Assembly (NCBI RefSeq): GCF_022809315.2
Contig: NZ_JAKZJU020000001.1
Location: 1,959,001-2,023,000, forward strand
DNA: 64,000 bases
Direction of reading: 5' to 3'
DNA from: Mesosutterella faecium
GTDB lineage: Bacteria > Pseudomonadota > Gammaproteobacteria > Burkholderiales > Burkholderiaceae_F
Position numbers and translations under genes: made by a program
Notes under the pieces: model-generated
The model's input: the letters and a program-made list of their open reading frames with translations, nothing else
Databases searched by the model: none
Told to the model about the DNA's origin: nothing
Part shown: positions 8,085 through 16,768 of the stretch, piece after piece
Numbering within the stretch: position 1 is the first letter of the stretch
How the letters are laid out: the number at the start of each line of letters is the position of its first letter

Positions 8085-8879
8085 TTACTTGCGGCCGATC
8101 AGGAGCTCGGAGCCCGAGAGGTTGAGCTTCCAGGATTCCTTTTTCGTGATGAACAGGCCGTCGGTCGTGTCGAGGAGCTCGACCTTCTCAAAGCCCGCCT
8201 TCTTCAGCTTTTCAACGTAGGCGTTCATGTCCCCGAACTTCTCCTTTCGGCCGAAGTAGTCGTGGAGCACGAAATGCCCGCCCTTTTTGAGCACCCGCAT
8301 CGTCTCGTCGATCAGCTTTCCCTTGTTGAGGATGGAGGAGCTGCTGTAGAGGTAGTTGCTCACGACGAGATCGAAGGACTCGTCGGGATAAGGCAGCTTC
8401 GCGGCGTCGGCCTTTTCGAAAGTCACGTTGGGGACGTTCTCGGCTCGCGCGTTGGACTCGCAGAGCGCGAGGCTGCCGCTGCCGCCGGAAAACACCCGCG
8501 GCCAGGTGTCGATGCCCACCATGCTCGAGCGCGGGTGGCGCCGGGCGACCTCGATCGCGAGAGCGCCGGTTCCGGTCCCGAGGTCAAGCCCCTTTCCTCC
8601 CTCGGCCAGCTTCGCGCGGGCGGCGATGTCGTCGATGATCCGGCGCGCGTAAGAGCCTGAATCATTCAGGTCGAAGGCGCGGGTGAGCCTGATCATCACC
8701 GCACAGGCCCCGGCGAGAATCACCAGCGCAATGCCGAAAAAGAACAGGGAGAAGGTCCGAATCGCCCCGGGCGCGAGGCTCGAAAACGCCGTGACCACCC
8801 CGGTGAGCGAGACCGCGGTCGCAAAGCCGGTCGCGTAAAGAAGGCTGCGGGGGATCCAGTTTTTATAGTCGGGCTTCAT
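8085..8879 (-). CDS. Membrane-anchored class I SAM-dependent methyltransferase
   Basis: 264 residues. Two hydrophobic segments (about 11-35 and 42-62, AIRTFSLFFFGIALVILAG) precede a cytosolic Rossmann domain with motif I GKGLDLGTGTGALAIEVARR, a motif II region with an acidic SAM-ribose ligand (MVGIDTW), FEKADAAKLPYPDESFDLVV, and a post-motif LRVLKKGGHFVLHDYFGRKE. This is the methyltransferase_11/25 fold acting on a small molecule, lipid or protein. The membrane anchor suggests a lipid-phase or quinone-like substrate, but nothing nearby identifies it. It converges with the adhesin gene. Confidence 0.85.
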   Translation of the reverse strand: MKPDYKNWIPRSLLYATGFATAVSLTGVVTAFSSLAPGAIRTFSLFFFGIALVILAGACAVMIRLTRAFDLNDSGSYARRIIDDIAARAKLAEGGKGLDLGTGTGALAIEVARRHPRSSMVGIDTWPRVFSGGSGSLALCESNARAENVPNVTFEKADAAKLPYPDESFDLVVSNYLYSSSSILNKGKLIDETMRVLKKGGHFVLHDYFGRKEKFGDMNAYVEKLKKAGFEKVELLDTTDGLFITKKESWKLNLSGSELLIGRK

Positions 8880-9061
8880 CGCTTGCTCCGGTCGAAAATG
8901 AACCCTTTATTATCTCTCGGCCGGAGGAAACGGTCCCGCGGCCCCGGAAAGCGGGAAAAGCCCCCGGGCCTGGCCCGCCCCGGCCCCGTCCCAGGGAGAG
9001 AGAGTGAGACGCAGGCGGCGGGGCCGGGGTGCAGCCGGGAGTAAAGCCCCTTTCCCCGGGC

Positions 9062-10567
9062 TTACCGGGCGGCCGAGGCGATCCTGCCCACAATGAGCCC
9101 CGAGGCGACGACGTCGCAGAGCCTCGTGGAGATGGACCCGCAGGTGGAGCCCGCCGCATAGAGTCCGGGGATCGGGGCGTCGTCCGAGGCGCGCAGGGCC
9201 TGGAAGTCGGGGTTCACCTCGAGCCCGCCCTCCGTCTTGTAGGCCAGCGGCCAGTTCGCCGCCGTGATGTAGTACGGGGGAGTCATCGCGCGAAACAGCG
9301 GATCGGTGCGGCCGAACTCGGTGTCCCTGCCCGTCTTCCCGTCCCGGTTGATGCGGTCGATCGTCTCGCGCAGCCCCTTCGGGTCGACTCCCACTTTGGC
9401 CGCGAGCTCTTCGGGCGTGTCCGCCTTGAAAAGCCCGTGCCCCGCCAGCGCCTTGTCGAACTGCCAGCGGTCGCGGTTGGGGCCGCGGAAGGTCTTCTCG
9501 TCAAAGACCGCGTAGCCCACCTCGTTGTGCGTCGACAGGAGCTTGAGCGCGCAGCCCGAATAGCGCGACTCGTGCTCGTTGGTGATGCGCCGCCCGGCCT
9601 TCGTGACGAGAAAGGCCGTGTCCACGTCGAACATGATCCAGGAAACCCCGGGCGTGCCCTTCCTGGGGCCTGCGTAGAGCTTGGGCATCGACTCCATGTC
9701 TTCGATCGCGGCCCCTGCCCTGCGGCCCATCACGATGCCGTCGCCCGTGTGGTCCGTCGGCACTCCGTCGCCCACGGCGGTAAAGCCCGTCTGGATCCCG
9801 GACCAGAAGCGCTTGTAGCGCTTCATCATCGCCTTGTTGTTGAGGAATCCCCCGGTGGCGATCACGATCGAGCGGGCTCGGATCGCGACCGGGCTGCCGC
9901 CCGAGACCGGGCGGGCGATGACGCCCACCGCGCGGCCGCCGTCCATCACAATTTCCGAGGCCCTCGTGAGCGGGAGGATCTTTCCGCCGCGGCGCTCGAT
10001 CTCGGAGACCATGCCTTCGGCGAATTTGCTCATCGAGCCGTTTTCAGTCGGGCACTGGAAGGGCTTCGCAGGGTTCATCCTGCGGAACTTGATCCCGTAG
10101 CTCTGCACGAAGGCGACCACCCGGGGCGAATATTCGGCCGAGCGGTGCAGGACCTCGGGGTTGTGCTTGTTCACGCCCGAGTAGATCACCGAGAGGCGCA
10201 GGTTGTCGCGGACCTTGGAAAGCGGCTCGTCGTCGACCCCGGACTCGATCTGCTTCCAGTAGTCCTCGACCTCGACGTGCTGCGTGATGCCGGCCGCGTC
10301 GTGCAGCGGCGTGCGGGCGCTGTAGAACTGGCCGGCCGAGAGCACCCCGTCGCCCCCGAACCAGGCGCGCTTGTCGATCAGCATCACCTTCGCGCCGGCC
10401 CTCAGAGCCGTGACGCCTGCCGTGAGGCCCGCAAGCCCCGCGCCTACGATGAGCACGTCGGTCGTGCGGTCCCAGCGCCGGGGCGACGAAGCCGAGGCGC
10501 TGCGAACCGGGAGGGCCGCCGCGGCGCCAAGGGCTGCGGCCGAGGCGAAGAAGCTCCTTCTGTTCAT
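9062..10567 (-). CDS. Tat-exported FAD-dependent oxidoreductase (fumarate reductase flavoprotein-like)
   Basis: 501 residues from ATG 10567, chosen because it begins a twin-arginine signal (MNRRSFFASAAALGAAAALP, cleavage near ASA); an upstream ATG at 10687 would bury it. The mature protein has the dinucleotide fold VLIVGAGLAGLTAGVTALRA, an ATGGFLNNKAMM second FAD segment, a mobile capping domain and a C-terminal LYAAG motif: FAD_binding_2 superfamily. It lacks the heme and FMN domains of flavocytochrome c. Where true fumarate reductases have HHTMGG and an Arg in NRxGGN, this protein has KTEGGLEVN and CGSISTRLCD. It therefore probably reduces another periplasmic alkene or ketone. Divergent from an OFA-type carrier that may move its substrate or product. 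Confidence 0.88.
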   Translation of the reverse strand: MNRRSFFASAAALGAAAALPVRSASASSPRRWDRTTDVLIVGAGLAGLTAGVTALRAGAKVMLIDKRAWFGGDGVLSAGQFYSARTPLHDAAGITQHVEVEDYWKQIESGVDDEPLSKVRDNLRLSVIYSGVNKHNPEVLHRSAEYSPRVVAFVQSYGIKFRRMNPAKPFQCPTENGSMSKFAEGMVSEIERRGGKILPLTRASEIVMDGGRAVGVIARPVSGGSPVAIRARSIVIATGGFLNNKAMMKRYKRFWSGIQTGFTAVGDGVPTDHTGDGIVMGRRAGAAIEDMESMPKLYAGPRKGTPGVSWIMFDVDTAFLVTKAGRRITNEHESRYSGCALKLLSTHNEVGYAVFDEKTFRGPNRDRWQFDKALAGHGLFKADTPEELAAKVGVDPKGLRETIDRINRDGKTGRDTEFGRTDPLFRAMTPPYYITAANWPLAYKTEGGLEVNPDFQALRASDDAPIPGLYAAGSTCGSISTRLCDVVASGLIVGRIASAAR

Positions 10568-10675
10568 GATCTTAATGTTTTCTCTCCTTGATGGAAAAAC
10601 GAAACGACAATCCCTGCGTGCCGGAGAAAATATAAAGAAAGAGATTAAAAAACAAATATATGAAATGCCTTTCGC

Positions 10676-10698
10676 TTCGTTAGCCAAAAGCTAGCGAA
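10676..10698. promoter_or_regulatory. Imperfect dyad between the divergent flavoprotein and MFS genes
   Basis: TTCGTTAGC (10676-10684) and GCTAGCGAA (10690-10698) are inverted copies with one mismatch around CAAAA. The site lies in the 250-bp divergent region, about 110 bp from each start codon, next to the AT-rich promoter region at 10630-10665. It may be an operator for an unlinked regulator; no regulator gene is adjacent. Confidence 0.45.
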
Positions 10699-10817
10699 CA
10701 AGCCCCCGGGGCCGCTTTCCCCGCTTTCCCGGTGGCGCAAATCCCGCGCGGGAGGCATCATGCAGGGAGGCGCCGCCCCAAGGCCGCCCGCCGATTACCG
10801 CCAGAAGGAAAAAGCCC

Positions 10818-12035
10818 ATGACCCCTGCGAGCCCCCGCAGCCCCGGACGAACCCTCGCGCTTTTGTGCCTCATCGGCTTTTGCGCGGGCTCGATCTACGC
10901 CTGGAGCGTGCTCGCGGCCGCAAAGGCCGAAGCGCTTGCCGCAGCCGGCGCCGCGGCGGGCGCCTCGGGGCTCTCGCTCGCCTTCGGGATCGCAAACGGC
11001 ATCGGCCCGGTCCCGATGATCGCGGGGGGCCTCGCGAACGACCGCTTCGGGCCCCGCCCGGTGATCATCGCGGGGGCGCTTCTCATCGGCTCGGGGCTTG
11101 CCGTCTGCGGGCTCGCGCAGGAGGCGGCCCAGGTCATCGCGGGCTACGGGGTCCTCTTTGGCCTGGGGCTCGGGCTCTCCTACGGGGCGGTGGTAAGCAC
11201 CGCCGTCCGCCTTTTCCCCGGGCGCCGGGGACTCGCCTCCGGGCTCGTCACCGCCTCCTACGGCCTGAGCTCCGTGCTCGTGCCCCCGGCCGCCCAGGCG
11301 CTGATCGAATCGGTCGGCATTGCCGGCACGTTCTTCACGCTCGGGGCGGTCTTCGCCGCCGTGATGACCGCATGCGCCCTCGCCGCGGATCTTCCGGGGG
11401 CCCGAAGCGCCGCGGCCGGCCCCCGCTCCGGCGGGCTTTCCCCGCGGGAGATGCTCCGAGCCCCCGAGTTCCTCCCGATGATCCTGGTGCTTCTTACCGG
11501 AGCGCTCGCGGCGATGATGGTTCTCTCGCAGGCCGCCTCGATCGCGAGGGACCTGATCGGGGCCGGCGCGAAGGAGGCCGCGCTCGCGGTTTCCTTCATC
11601 GCCCTCTTCAACATGGCCTCGAGGCTCGCCGCCGGACACCTTTCCGACCGCCTCGGGCGCCTTCCGGTGCTCGCGGGCGCGCTGGCCGCGGCCTTCGCCG
11701 CGCTGGTTCTGCTACTTTTTGCCGGCCGCGGCGACTACGCCCTCTTTCTTCTCTCCGGGGCCCTCACCGGGGCGTCGCTTGGCAGCTTCATGGCCGTCTA
11801 CCCGGGGCTTACCGTCGACCGGTTCGGTCCCGCCCACGCCGGGGTGAACTACGGGATCGTCTTCTGCGGCTTTTCCGCCGCGGGGCTGCTCGGCCCCGTG
11901 ATCGCGGGGGCTTTCGGCGCGGCGGGGGCCGGCGGCCGCGCGGGCACCGCGCTCGCCCTGGCCGTCACGGCGGCGAGCTTTCCCTGCCTCGCGCTGCTTT
12001 CCCGGGCAATCCGGCGAAGCGGACGGCCGGTTTAA
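10818..12035 (+). CDS. MFS transporter, OFA (oxalate/formate antiporter) family
   Basis: 405 residues with about 12 hydrophobic segments. The first helix contains GFCAGSIYAWSVL, and loop 4-5 has GLGLGLSYGAVVSTAVRLFP followed by RRGLASGLVTASYGLSSVLV, both characteristic of OFA-family carriers such as OxlT. These exchange monocarboxylates or dicarboxylates across the inner membrane. The central loop is charged (PGARSAAAGPRSGGLSPREM). The gene diverges from the Tat flavoprotein, so import of an organic acid or export of its reduced form is plausible, but this is inference from position. Confidence 0.85.
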   Translation: MTPASPRSPGRTLALLCLIGFCAGSIYAWSVLAAAKAEALAAAGAAAGASGLSLAFGIANGIGPVPMIAGGLANDRFGPRPVIIAGALLIGSGLAVCGLAQEAAQVIAGYGVLFGLGLGLSYGAVVSTAVRLFPGRRGLASGLVTASYGLSSVLVPPAAQALIESVGIAGTFFTLGAVFAAVMTACALAADLPGARSAAAGPRSGGLSPREMLRAPEFLPMILVLLTGALAAMMVLSQAASIARDLIGAGAKEAALAVSFIALFNMASRLAAGHLSDRLGRLPVLAGALAAAFAALVLLLFAGRGDYALFLLSGALTGASLGSFMAVYPGLTVDRFGPAHAGVNYGIVFCGFSAAGLLGPVIAGAFGAAGAGGRAGTALALAVTAASFPCLALLSRAIRRSGRPV

Positions 12036-12046
12036 AGGGATCGGGT

Positions 12047-14185
12047 TCAGCCCCGGGACTTCGAAAAGTCCCGGGCGAGGGCGAGCTTTGCCTTCAGGTA
12101 GTCGGAAAGCGCCTTGTCCTCGCAGTAGACCCGGGCCCCGCGGATCCCGCGCGAAAGCAGCACCCGGTAGCAGCGCTGCACGTACTTGAGGACGAGGCCG
12201 CTTCTCAGGCGGCGCTTTTCTGCGCCCTTGAGGCCGCAGCCGCTTCCAAAGAGCCCTGCCTTTCCCGCCGAGTCCTTAAAGGAGTCGTAGTCCGCGAAGA
12301 CTTCCTTTTTCACCGGGTCGTAGCGCAGGTCGCGCCCGATCAGGACCCCGACATAGTCGAATTCGAGCCCCTGACAGGTGTGCACGCAGCCCACCTGGCC
12401 GCGGGTGCTGTCGAGGATGGCCCACTCCGTGGAGCTTTTCCGGCTGTTCCAGGGCAGCGACACCGCCACCCGCCCCTCGTGGTCGTGAACCTCGACGTCG
12501 TTGACCTGGGCGTCCGGGTTCACGCCCTCAGGCGACCAGTCCCAGGCGTAGCCCGCGAGAAGCCTCGCGCCCTCGAGCACGCCGCCTTTCTGGAGGCTGT
12601 GCCCGGCGGGCAGCTTCGCATTGATGTCCTCGACCCAGCGCACGAGCTCCCGCGGATCGTCAAGGACATCGAAATCGAAAGCGCTCCTGTCCCACCCCTC
12701 CTCGTTTGCCGTGGCCCCGCTCCGGCGCGGCATCTGAAGCGCGTCCGAGAGCCAGTTGAGGAACCCTTCGGCTCCCTGGCAGCGAAACTGCGCCTCGAGC
12801 CTGAGCGGCCCCACGACCTCGGCCCCGTAGTGCGAGGCCACCTCGCGGATGCGCTCGACGCTGCCCTCGTCGACCGGCCGCAGGCTCTGCTCCTCGTCGA
12901 GGAAGAACACGCAGACCGCGGCCGCGCGGATCACGTCCTGCACCATGGAGCTGCCGCGGTACATGTTGGTCCGGGTGTTGAGCCTGTGGGCCTCGTCGAC
13001 CACCAGCACCGAATAATCCGGAGCGATGAGCGCGGGGTCGAATCCGGGGCCGGAGTCGCTGCGCGACTCGGGCTTGAAGAAGGTGGTCGCCCCGCGGAAG
13101 AAGCAGTTCACGTCGCCCGCGCGCCGCAGGCTCTCGAACCGCTCGGAGGGCTTCACGCCCTTTAAGACCGCGAGCAGCGCGTTGCGGTACGAGGCGGTGG
13201 GCGAGACGAAGCGGATGTTGCGGGCGAAGGAGTCGGACGAGAGGCTTCGCAGCAGCTCCGCAAACACCGTGAGCGCCACCACGGACTTGCCCGTTCCAGG
13301 GCCCCCTTCAACGATGATGGCCTTCCGGGCGAAGCGCCGCTGCCCTTCTGGCTTTTCGAAGGCCTCGCAGTCGCGCTCGACCGTGAGCTTCGCCTGCGTG
13401 AGGATCCGCCGGTAGGCCACGTACTGGTCCTCGATCAGAACAAAGCCCTCGCGCTTAGTCTTTGAAAAGAGCCGGCCGACCTCTTCGATGAGGCGCGGGG
13501 AGGGCGTGAGGCGCCCGTTGAGGAGCTCCCAGGAGATCGCCCGGCCGCGGCCGGCTCCGACGGCCCGTTTCAGGTAGCCCGCAAGGCGCGACTGGTCCCG
13601 CGCGTCAAAAAGCGGGGCCTGCCTCACGTACACGTCGTTGGGCGGCGCGGACAGGCTCGCCTTGTCCGTGTAGTCGTTGTGCAGGTACGCGCAGGCGCGC
13701 GGGCGGATCTTCCCCTCGTAGACCGGCGCGCACATCGAGCGAAGGAACCGCTCGTAGGAAGAGGCCTGGAGGCTCGGGTGCGTGAGCACGCGGTCCCTTC
13801 CTCCCACCCGCGTCTCCACGAGCCCCGGATCCTCGGGCAGGGGCCTTGCGCTACTCCACTGCTTGAGCTCGATGATGACGAAGTTCGCAGCGCCCTTCTC
13901 GTCGTGCCCGGTCACGATCACGTCCACCCGGCGGCTCGTGCGCGGCAGCCGGTACTCGAGCAGCACCCCGCAGTCGTCCGGCAGAGCGCCCATGGCAAGG
14001 GCTTTCTCGACGTAGCCCAGGGAGTTGGACCAGGAACGGAACTCGCTCGTGCGGGTGCGCTGCGCCTCCTCGGGCGAGAGCGGCGCGCCCGAACGGAAGA
14101 TGTCCGCGAGCATGAGCGGGATGAGGTGCGGATCGCGCATGTCGGCGCGGAACCGGCCAAGCGAATTGTGGTAGACGACGGGCAT
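12047..14185 (-). CDS. PD-(D/E)XK nuclease-SF1 helicase fusion (DUF2075)
   Basis: 712 residues. Near the N-terminus, LLEYRLPRTSRRVDVIVTG followed by NFVIIELKQW (about 75-110) gives the Glu, Asp and E-x-K pattern of a restriction-type nuclease. The helicase core has Walker A GGPGTGKSVVALTVF (about 293), Walker B VLVVDEAHRLN (about 394), a sensor FFLDEEQSL, an arginine motif EAQFRCQGAEGF, motif V GCVHTCQGLEFDYVGVLIG and motif VI QRCYRVLLSRG. This is the DUF2075 helicase group related to Schlafen-type ATPases. It starts at ATG 14185. No partner is adjacent; the flanking genes are metabolic. Such solitary nuclease-helicases often occur among defence or mobile genes, and all catalytic motifs here look intact. 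Confidence 0.88.
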   Translation of the reverse strand: MPVVYHNSLGRFRADMRDPHLIPLMLADIFRSGAPLSPEEAQRTRTSEFRSWSNSLGYVEKALAMGALPDDCGVLLEYRLPRTSRRVDVIVTGHDEKGAANFVIIELKQWSSARPLPEDPGLVETRVGGRDRVLTHPSLQASSYERFLRSMCAPVYEGKIRPRACAYLHNDYTDKASLSAPPNDVYVRQAPLFDARDQSRLAGYLKRAVGAGRGRAISWELLNGRLTPSPRLIEEVGRLFSKTKREGFVLIEDQYVAYRRILTQAKLTVERDCEAFEKPEGQRRFARKAIIVEGGPGTGKSVVALTVFAELLRSLSSDSFARNIRFVSPTASYRNALLAVLKGVKPSERFESLRRAGDVNCFFRGATTFFKPESRSDSGPGFDPALIAPDYSVLVVDEAHRLNTRTNMYRGSSMVQDVIRAAAVCVFFLDEEQSLRPVDEGSVERIREVASHYGAEVVGPLRLEAQFRCQGAEGFLNWLSDALQMPRRSGATANEEGWDRSAFDFDVLDDPRELVRWVEDINAKLPAGHSLQKGGVLEGARLLAGYAWDWSPEGVNPDAQVNDVEVHDHEGRVAVSLPWNSRKSSTEWAILDSTRGQVGCVHTCQGLEFDYVGVLIGRDLRYDPVKKEVFADYDSFKDSAGKAGLFGSGCGLKGAEKRRLRSGLVLKYVQRCYRVLLSRGIRGARVYCEDKALSDYLKAKLALARDFSKSRG

Positions 14186-14330
14186 GCCGGGCTTCTCGCC
14201 TCCTTAAAAGGGGGCCCTGATTCCGAAAAAAAGGAAAAGGGAAAACAGAGTCCTATCATAGCCTGCGGAAAGCCGCTTTCCGCCCGAGGCCCGGGTGCTT
14301 CCTTCAGATCCCCGCTTTTCCCTGGCGCCT

Positions 14331-15635
14331 TCAGGCCGCGCCGCCCTTTTTCACGAGCTCCGCGCGGTCGAACTCTCGGCCGTCGGGCAGGAAGCACTTC
14401 ACCGAGAGCCTTCCGCTGTCCGCCTCAAGGAGGAGGTAGTTGCCGAGCTCGGGGCGCGTCCCCCGGACAATGTCGAGCTTGTGCACGGCCGCGATGTCGT
14501 GGGGAAGGTTCCCCGCCACGCCGCAGACGAAGTAGCAGGGGCCGGAGGCCGCGCGGCGGAAATTTCGGATGTGCCCGCGGCGGCGGTAGGTGTGAAGGTG
14601 GCCGGCGAGGACCAGGTCCACCCCGCTGTCTTCGAAAAGCGGCATCAGCGCGCGGCCGGTCTTCGAGAAGCCCACCTTGAGGCCGGGCTTTTTCGCGCTC
14701 GGGTAGTGCATGATGTCCTTGTGCATGAGAACCACGGTCCAGGGGCGGTCGGTCTTCCTGCCCTTTTCGAGGAACCAGGCCTTCATCGAGGCGAGGAGCC
14801 CGGGCCTGAAGTCCTCCGCATCGAGCCACTGGGTGTTGAGGACCACGAAGTGCACGGGGCCGGAATCGAACGTGTAGAACCAGCGTTCGAGCCCCGGCAC
14901 GCCGTTGCCGGGGACGGTGAAGAACTCAAGGTAGGGCGCGGGGAAGGTCCGGCTGAAATGCCGCTCGCCGGGCCGCATCCGGTAGCACTCGTGGTTGCCC
15001 ATCACGGGGGCGATCGGCTGGCTCATCGCGCCGGGCCGCACCGCCGCGAACCAGTCCTCCCAGTAGCCGAGCTTCGAGCCCATGTCGACGAGATCCCCGA
15101 GGACGGTTGAAAAGTCGGCCCCGGGCTGCTGCTTCTGAGCCGCGCGGTAGATCTTCTTCCATGTTTTGAAGAGGTCCTTCGACTGGGTGTCGGTGAAGAC
15201 AAGCGCCCGCACGGCCGAGTCCGACGCGGTCCGAAAACCGTGCCAGCGGCCGCTCTCCCCGATCCGGTACTCGTAGGAAGCCGCAGGATCCAGGCCCGTG
15301 AGCTGCACGGCGTGCAGCGGGAACCCGAGTCCCTCGAGCGTCACGCCGCGGGCGGGGCTCTCGATCGACTTGAGAAGCGTGCCGGAGCCCGCCGCCCGAA
15401 GCTCCAGCCGGTCGACTCCGGGGTTCACCCATTCGACCGTGACGCTGCGGGCCGTGTCCGCCCCCACCGTGAGATGGGGCGTGTGAAAGGCGCCAGCGAG
15501 CCCGCCCTTCTTCCCGTCCGGTTCCGCGCGGACTGCGCCTTCGCCCGAGGCACAGCCGGCAAGCAGCGCCGCGGAGCCCGCCGCCGCTCCCGTGAGGAGC
15601 CGGCGCCTCGTAATCGCCAAGAGCCCTTTGTCCAT
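14331..15635 (-). CDS. Tat-secreted lipoprotein metallophosphoesterase (purple acid phosphatase-like)
   Basis: 434 residues. The N-terminus has a twin-arginine motif (ITRRRLLTGAAAG) running into a lipobox (ALLAGC, Cys about 28), so it should be exported folded and lipidated. A fibronectin/purple acid phosphatase N-like beta domain (SVTVEWVNPGVDRLELRAAG) precedes the calcineurin-like core: TDTQ, VLGDLVDMG, VMGNHECYR, VLMHKD and LAGHLHTYRR, the metal-ligand blocks. The first block is D-x-Q instead of the common D-x-H. It probably hydrolyses phosphate esters in the periplasm. It lies upstream of the nuclease-helicase on the same strand with a gap of about 145 bp. Confidence 0.88.
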   Translation of the reverse strand: MDKGLLAITRRRLLTGAAAGSAALLAGCASGEGAVRAEPDGKKGGLAGAFHTPHLTVGADTARSVTVEWVNPGVDRLELRAAGSGTLLKSIESPARGVTLEGLGFPLHAVQLTGLDPAASYEYRIGESGRWHGFRTASDSAVRALVFTDTQSKDLFKTWKKIYRAAQKQQPGADFSTVLGDLVDMGSKLGYWEDWFAAVRPGAMSQPIAPVMGNHECYRMRPGERHFSRTFPAPYLEFFTVPGNGVPGLERWFYTFDSGPVHFVVLNTQWLDAEDFRPGLLASMKAWFLEKGRKTDRPWTVVLMHKDIMHYPSAKKPGLKVGFSKTGRALMPLFEDSGVDLVLAGHLHTYRRRGHIRNFRRAASGPCYFVCGVAGNLPHDIAAVHKLDIVRGTRPELGNYLLLEADSGRLSVKCFLPDGREFDRAELVKKGGAA

Positions 15636-15948
15636 GTCCCTCTCCTTTAAGACGACGGCCTTTCTTCCTTTTCAAGGCCTGGGAGCGGTCGCGCGGAGAT
15701 TCCGCTGGCGGCGGCAGGGCGCGCCCCGGGAGCTCATTTTAGATTTTTGGCCGAAAAATCCCATTTCAGAAAAAGCCCGCGGTTCCGGGCTGCGGCCCCG
15801 CTTTCGTCCTTGCCGCCTGCCCCGCCCGCCTGGGCGCTTGATCTGGCGCTCTTCCGGGCCTGGATGGTTCGGGGCCGCCATCCAGAGGCATCCTCCGGCT
15901 CCTGCTGCCCGCGGGGAAGAGGGGCGCGGCATTTCGCGAAGCGGCAGG

Positions 15949-16007
15949 CAGAAAATAAAAAACTGCGGGAATTCAACAGACATTGAATTCTTCCGCAGTT
16001 CCTTTTT
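15949..16007. terminator. Bidirectional intrinsic terminator without an adjacent gene
   Basis: AACTGCGG-GAATTCAA (15961-15976) pairs with TTGAATTC-TT-CCGCAGTT (15983-16000): 16 paired bases with a TT bulge and loop CAGACA. CCTTTTT follows on the plus strand. On the minus strand the same hairpin is followed by TTTTTTATTTTC (15949-15960). Neither strand has a recognisable gene ending here. Confidence 0.75.
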
Positions 16008-16487
16008 AAAAAGGTCCACAAAACTTATTCATATTATCAAAAAATATTCGTTTTAAAAGAAAACACCCTCTTTTTATGGGATGGCTTTCTTAAATTGCTT
16101 AAAAAATAGGCAGTACGACAAATCACTGAATCCGAAACAGGATTTTCGAAAAAGGGCCGAGTTATCCAAAGGAGCTGTGGAAAAATCGAAAGGGGGTTTC
16201 CGGATTAAAAGCTTTAATTTAAATTTATTTTGCAATCTATTGATTTTTAACATTTTCATATTATTTTTATTTTCTCTTCGAAAAAGGGGCTCCCGGCCCC
16301 TTCCGGGGCTTTCCGGGGCCTGGCCCTGAAGTCCCTGATTTGCCGAAGCTTTCCTGAAAGAACGGGCGTGCGCAGCCTCCAGGGACTTAAGCATGCGGGG
16401 ACCGCCTCCGCGGCCGGCGGGCCCGCCCCAGGTCCCGGACATATTCACCCCGTCTCTGGAACATAAGGCACGGGCCGGGAGAACGAC

Positions 16488-16550
16488 AAAATTCGTCAAC
16501 CGCAGTGAACGATTTTTACGAAAAATTCGTTCAACGGACTTTACGAATTT
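16488..16550. promoter_or_regulatory. Cluster of ATTCGT/ACGAA repeats upstream of the DUF4143 ATPase
   Basis: AAAATTCGTCAACCG at 16488-16502 recurs as AAAATTCGTTCAACGG at 16522-16537. GAACGA (16507-16512) and TCGTTC (16527-16532) form an inverted repeat whose inner bases TTTTT and AAAAA also pair. A further TTTACGAATTTTTTAGG follows at 16540-16556. The block ends about 210 bp before the ATPase start. It may be an operator or hairpin target of autoregulation. Confidence 0.5.
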
Positions 16551-16768
16551 TTTAGGAGCGGAGCATGGAGACGGCCGAAACTGCTGAGGCTGATCCGGTT
16601 CCGCGGCCGCTCCTCCGCCCCAGGGCTCCTCCTGCCCGCCGCCAGCCAGGAGCACCGCGTTCAATACCTGACGCCCTCCGCCGAACCCGGGGAACAGGAA
16701 AATCAAAGGAATTCCTGGAACTAAAATTTTGGAAAAGCCTGACCATTCACCCTTTTTGAACTTTCCTT

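Larger units (their letters stand above)
15636..16768. other. 1.1-kb gene-free region with an AT-rich core
   Basis: No convincing protein gene. The left part is GC-rich filler. Positions 16008-16290 are unusually AT-rich for this genome (long A and T runs). The region contains a strong bidirectional hairpin terminator at 15961-16007 with no gene reading into it, and a block of repeated TTCGT/ACGAA motifs at 16480-16560 just before the ATPase gene. A small RNA ending at the hairpin is possible; nothing confirms it. Confidence 0.5.

Noticed and set aside
10760..13165. An 801-codon plus-strand frame spanning the MFS gene and the helicase
   Set aside because: Arg/Pro/Gly-rich shadow frame of GC-rich DNA; both overlapped genes have full sets of family motifs in other frames.
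16074..16706. A 210-codon minus-strand frame in the gene-free region
   Set aside because: Its composition shifts abruptly with the AT-rich block, and it has no ribosome site and no recognisable domain.
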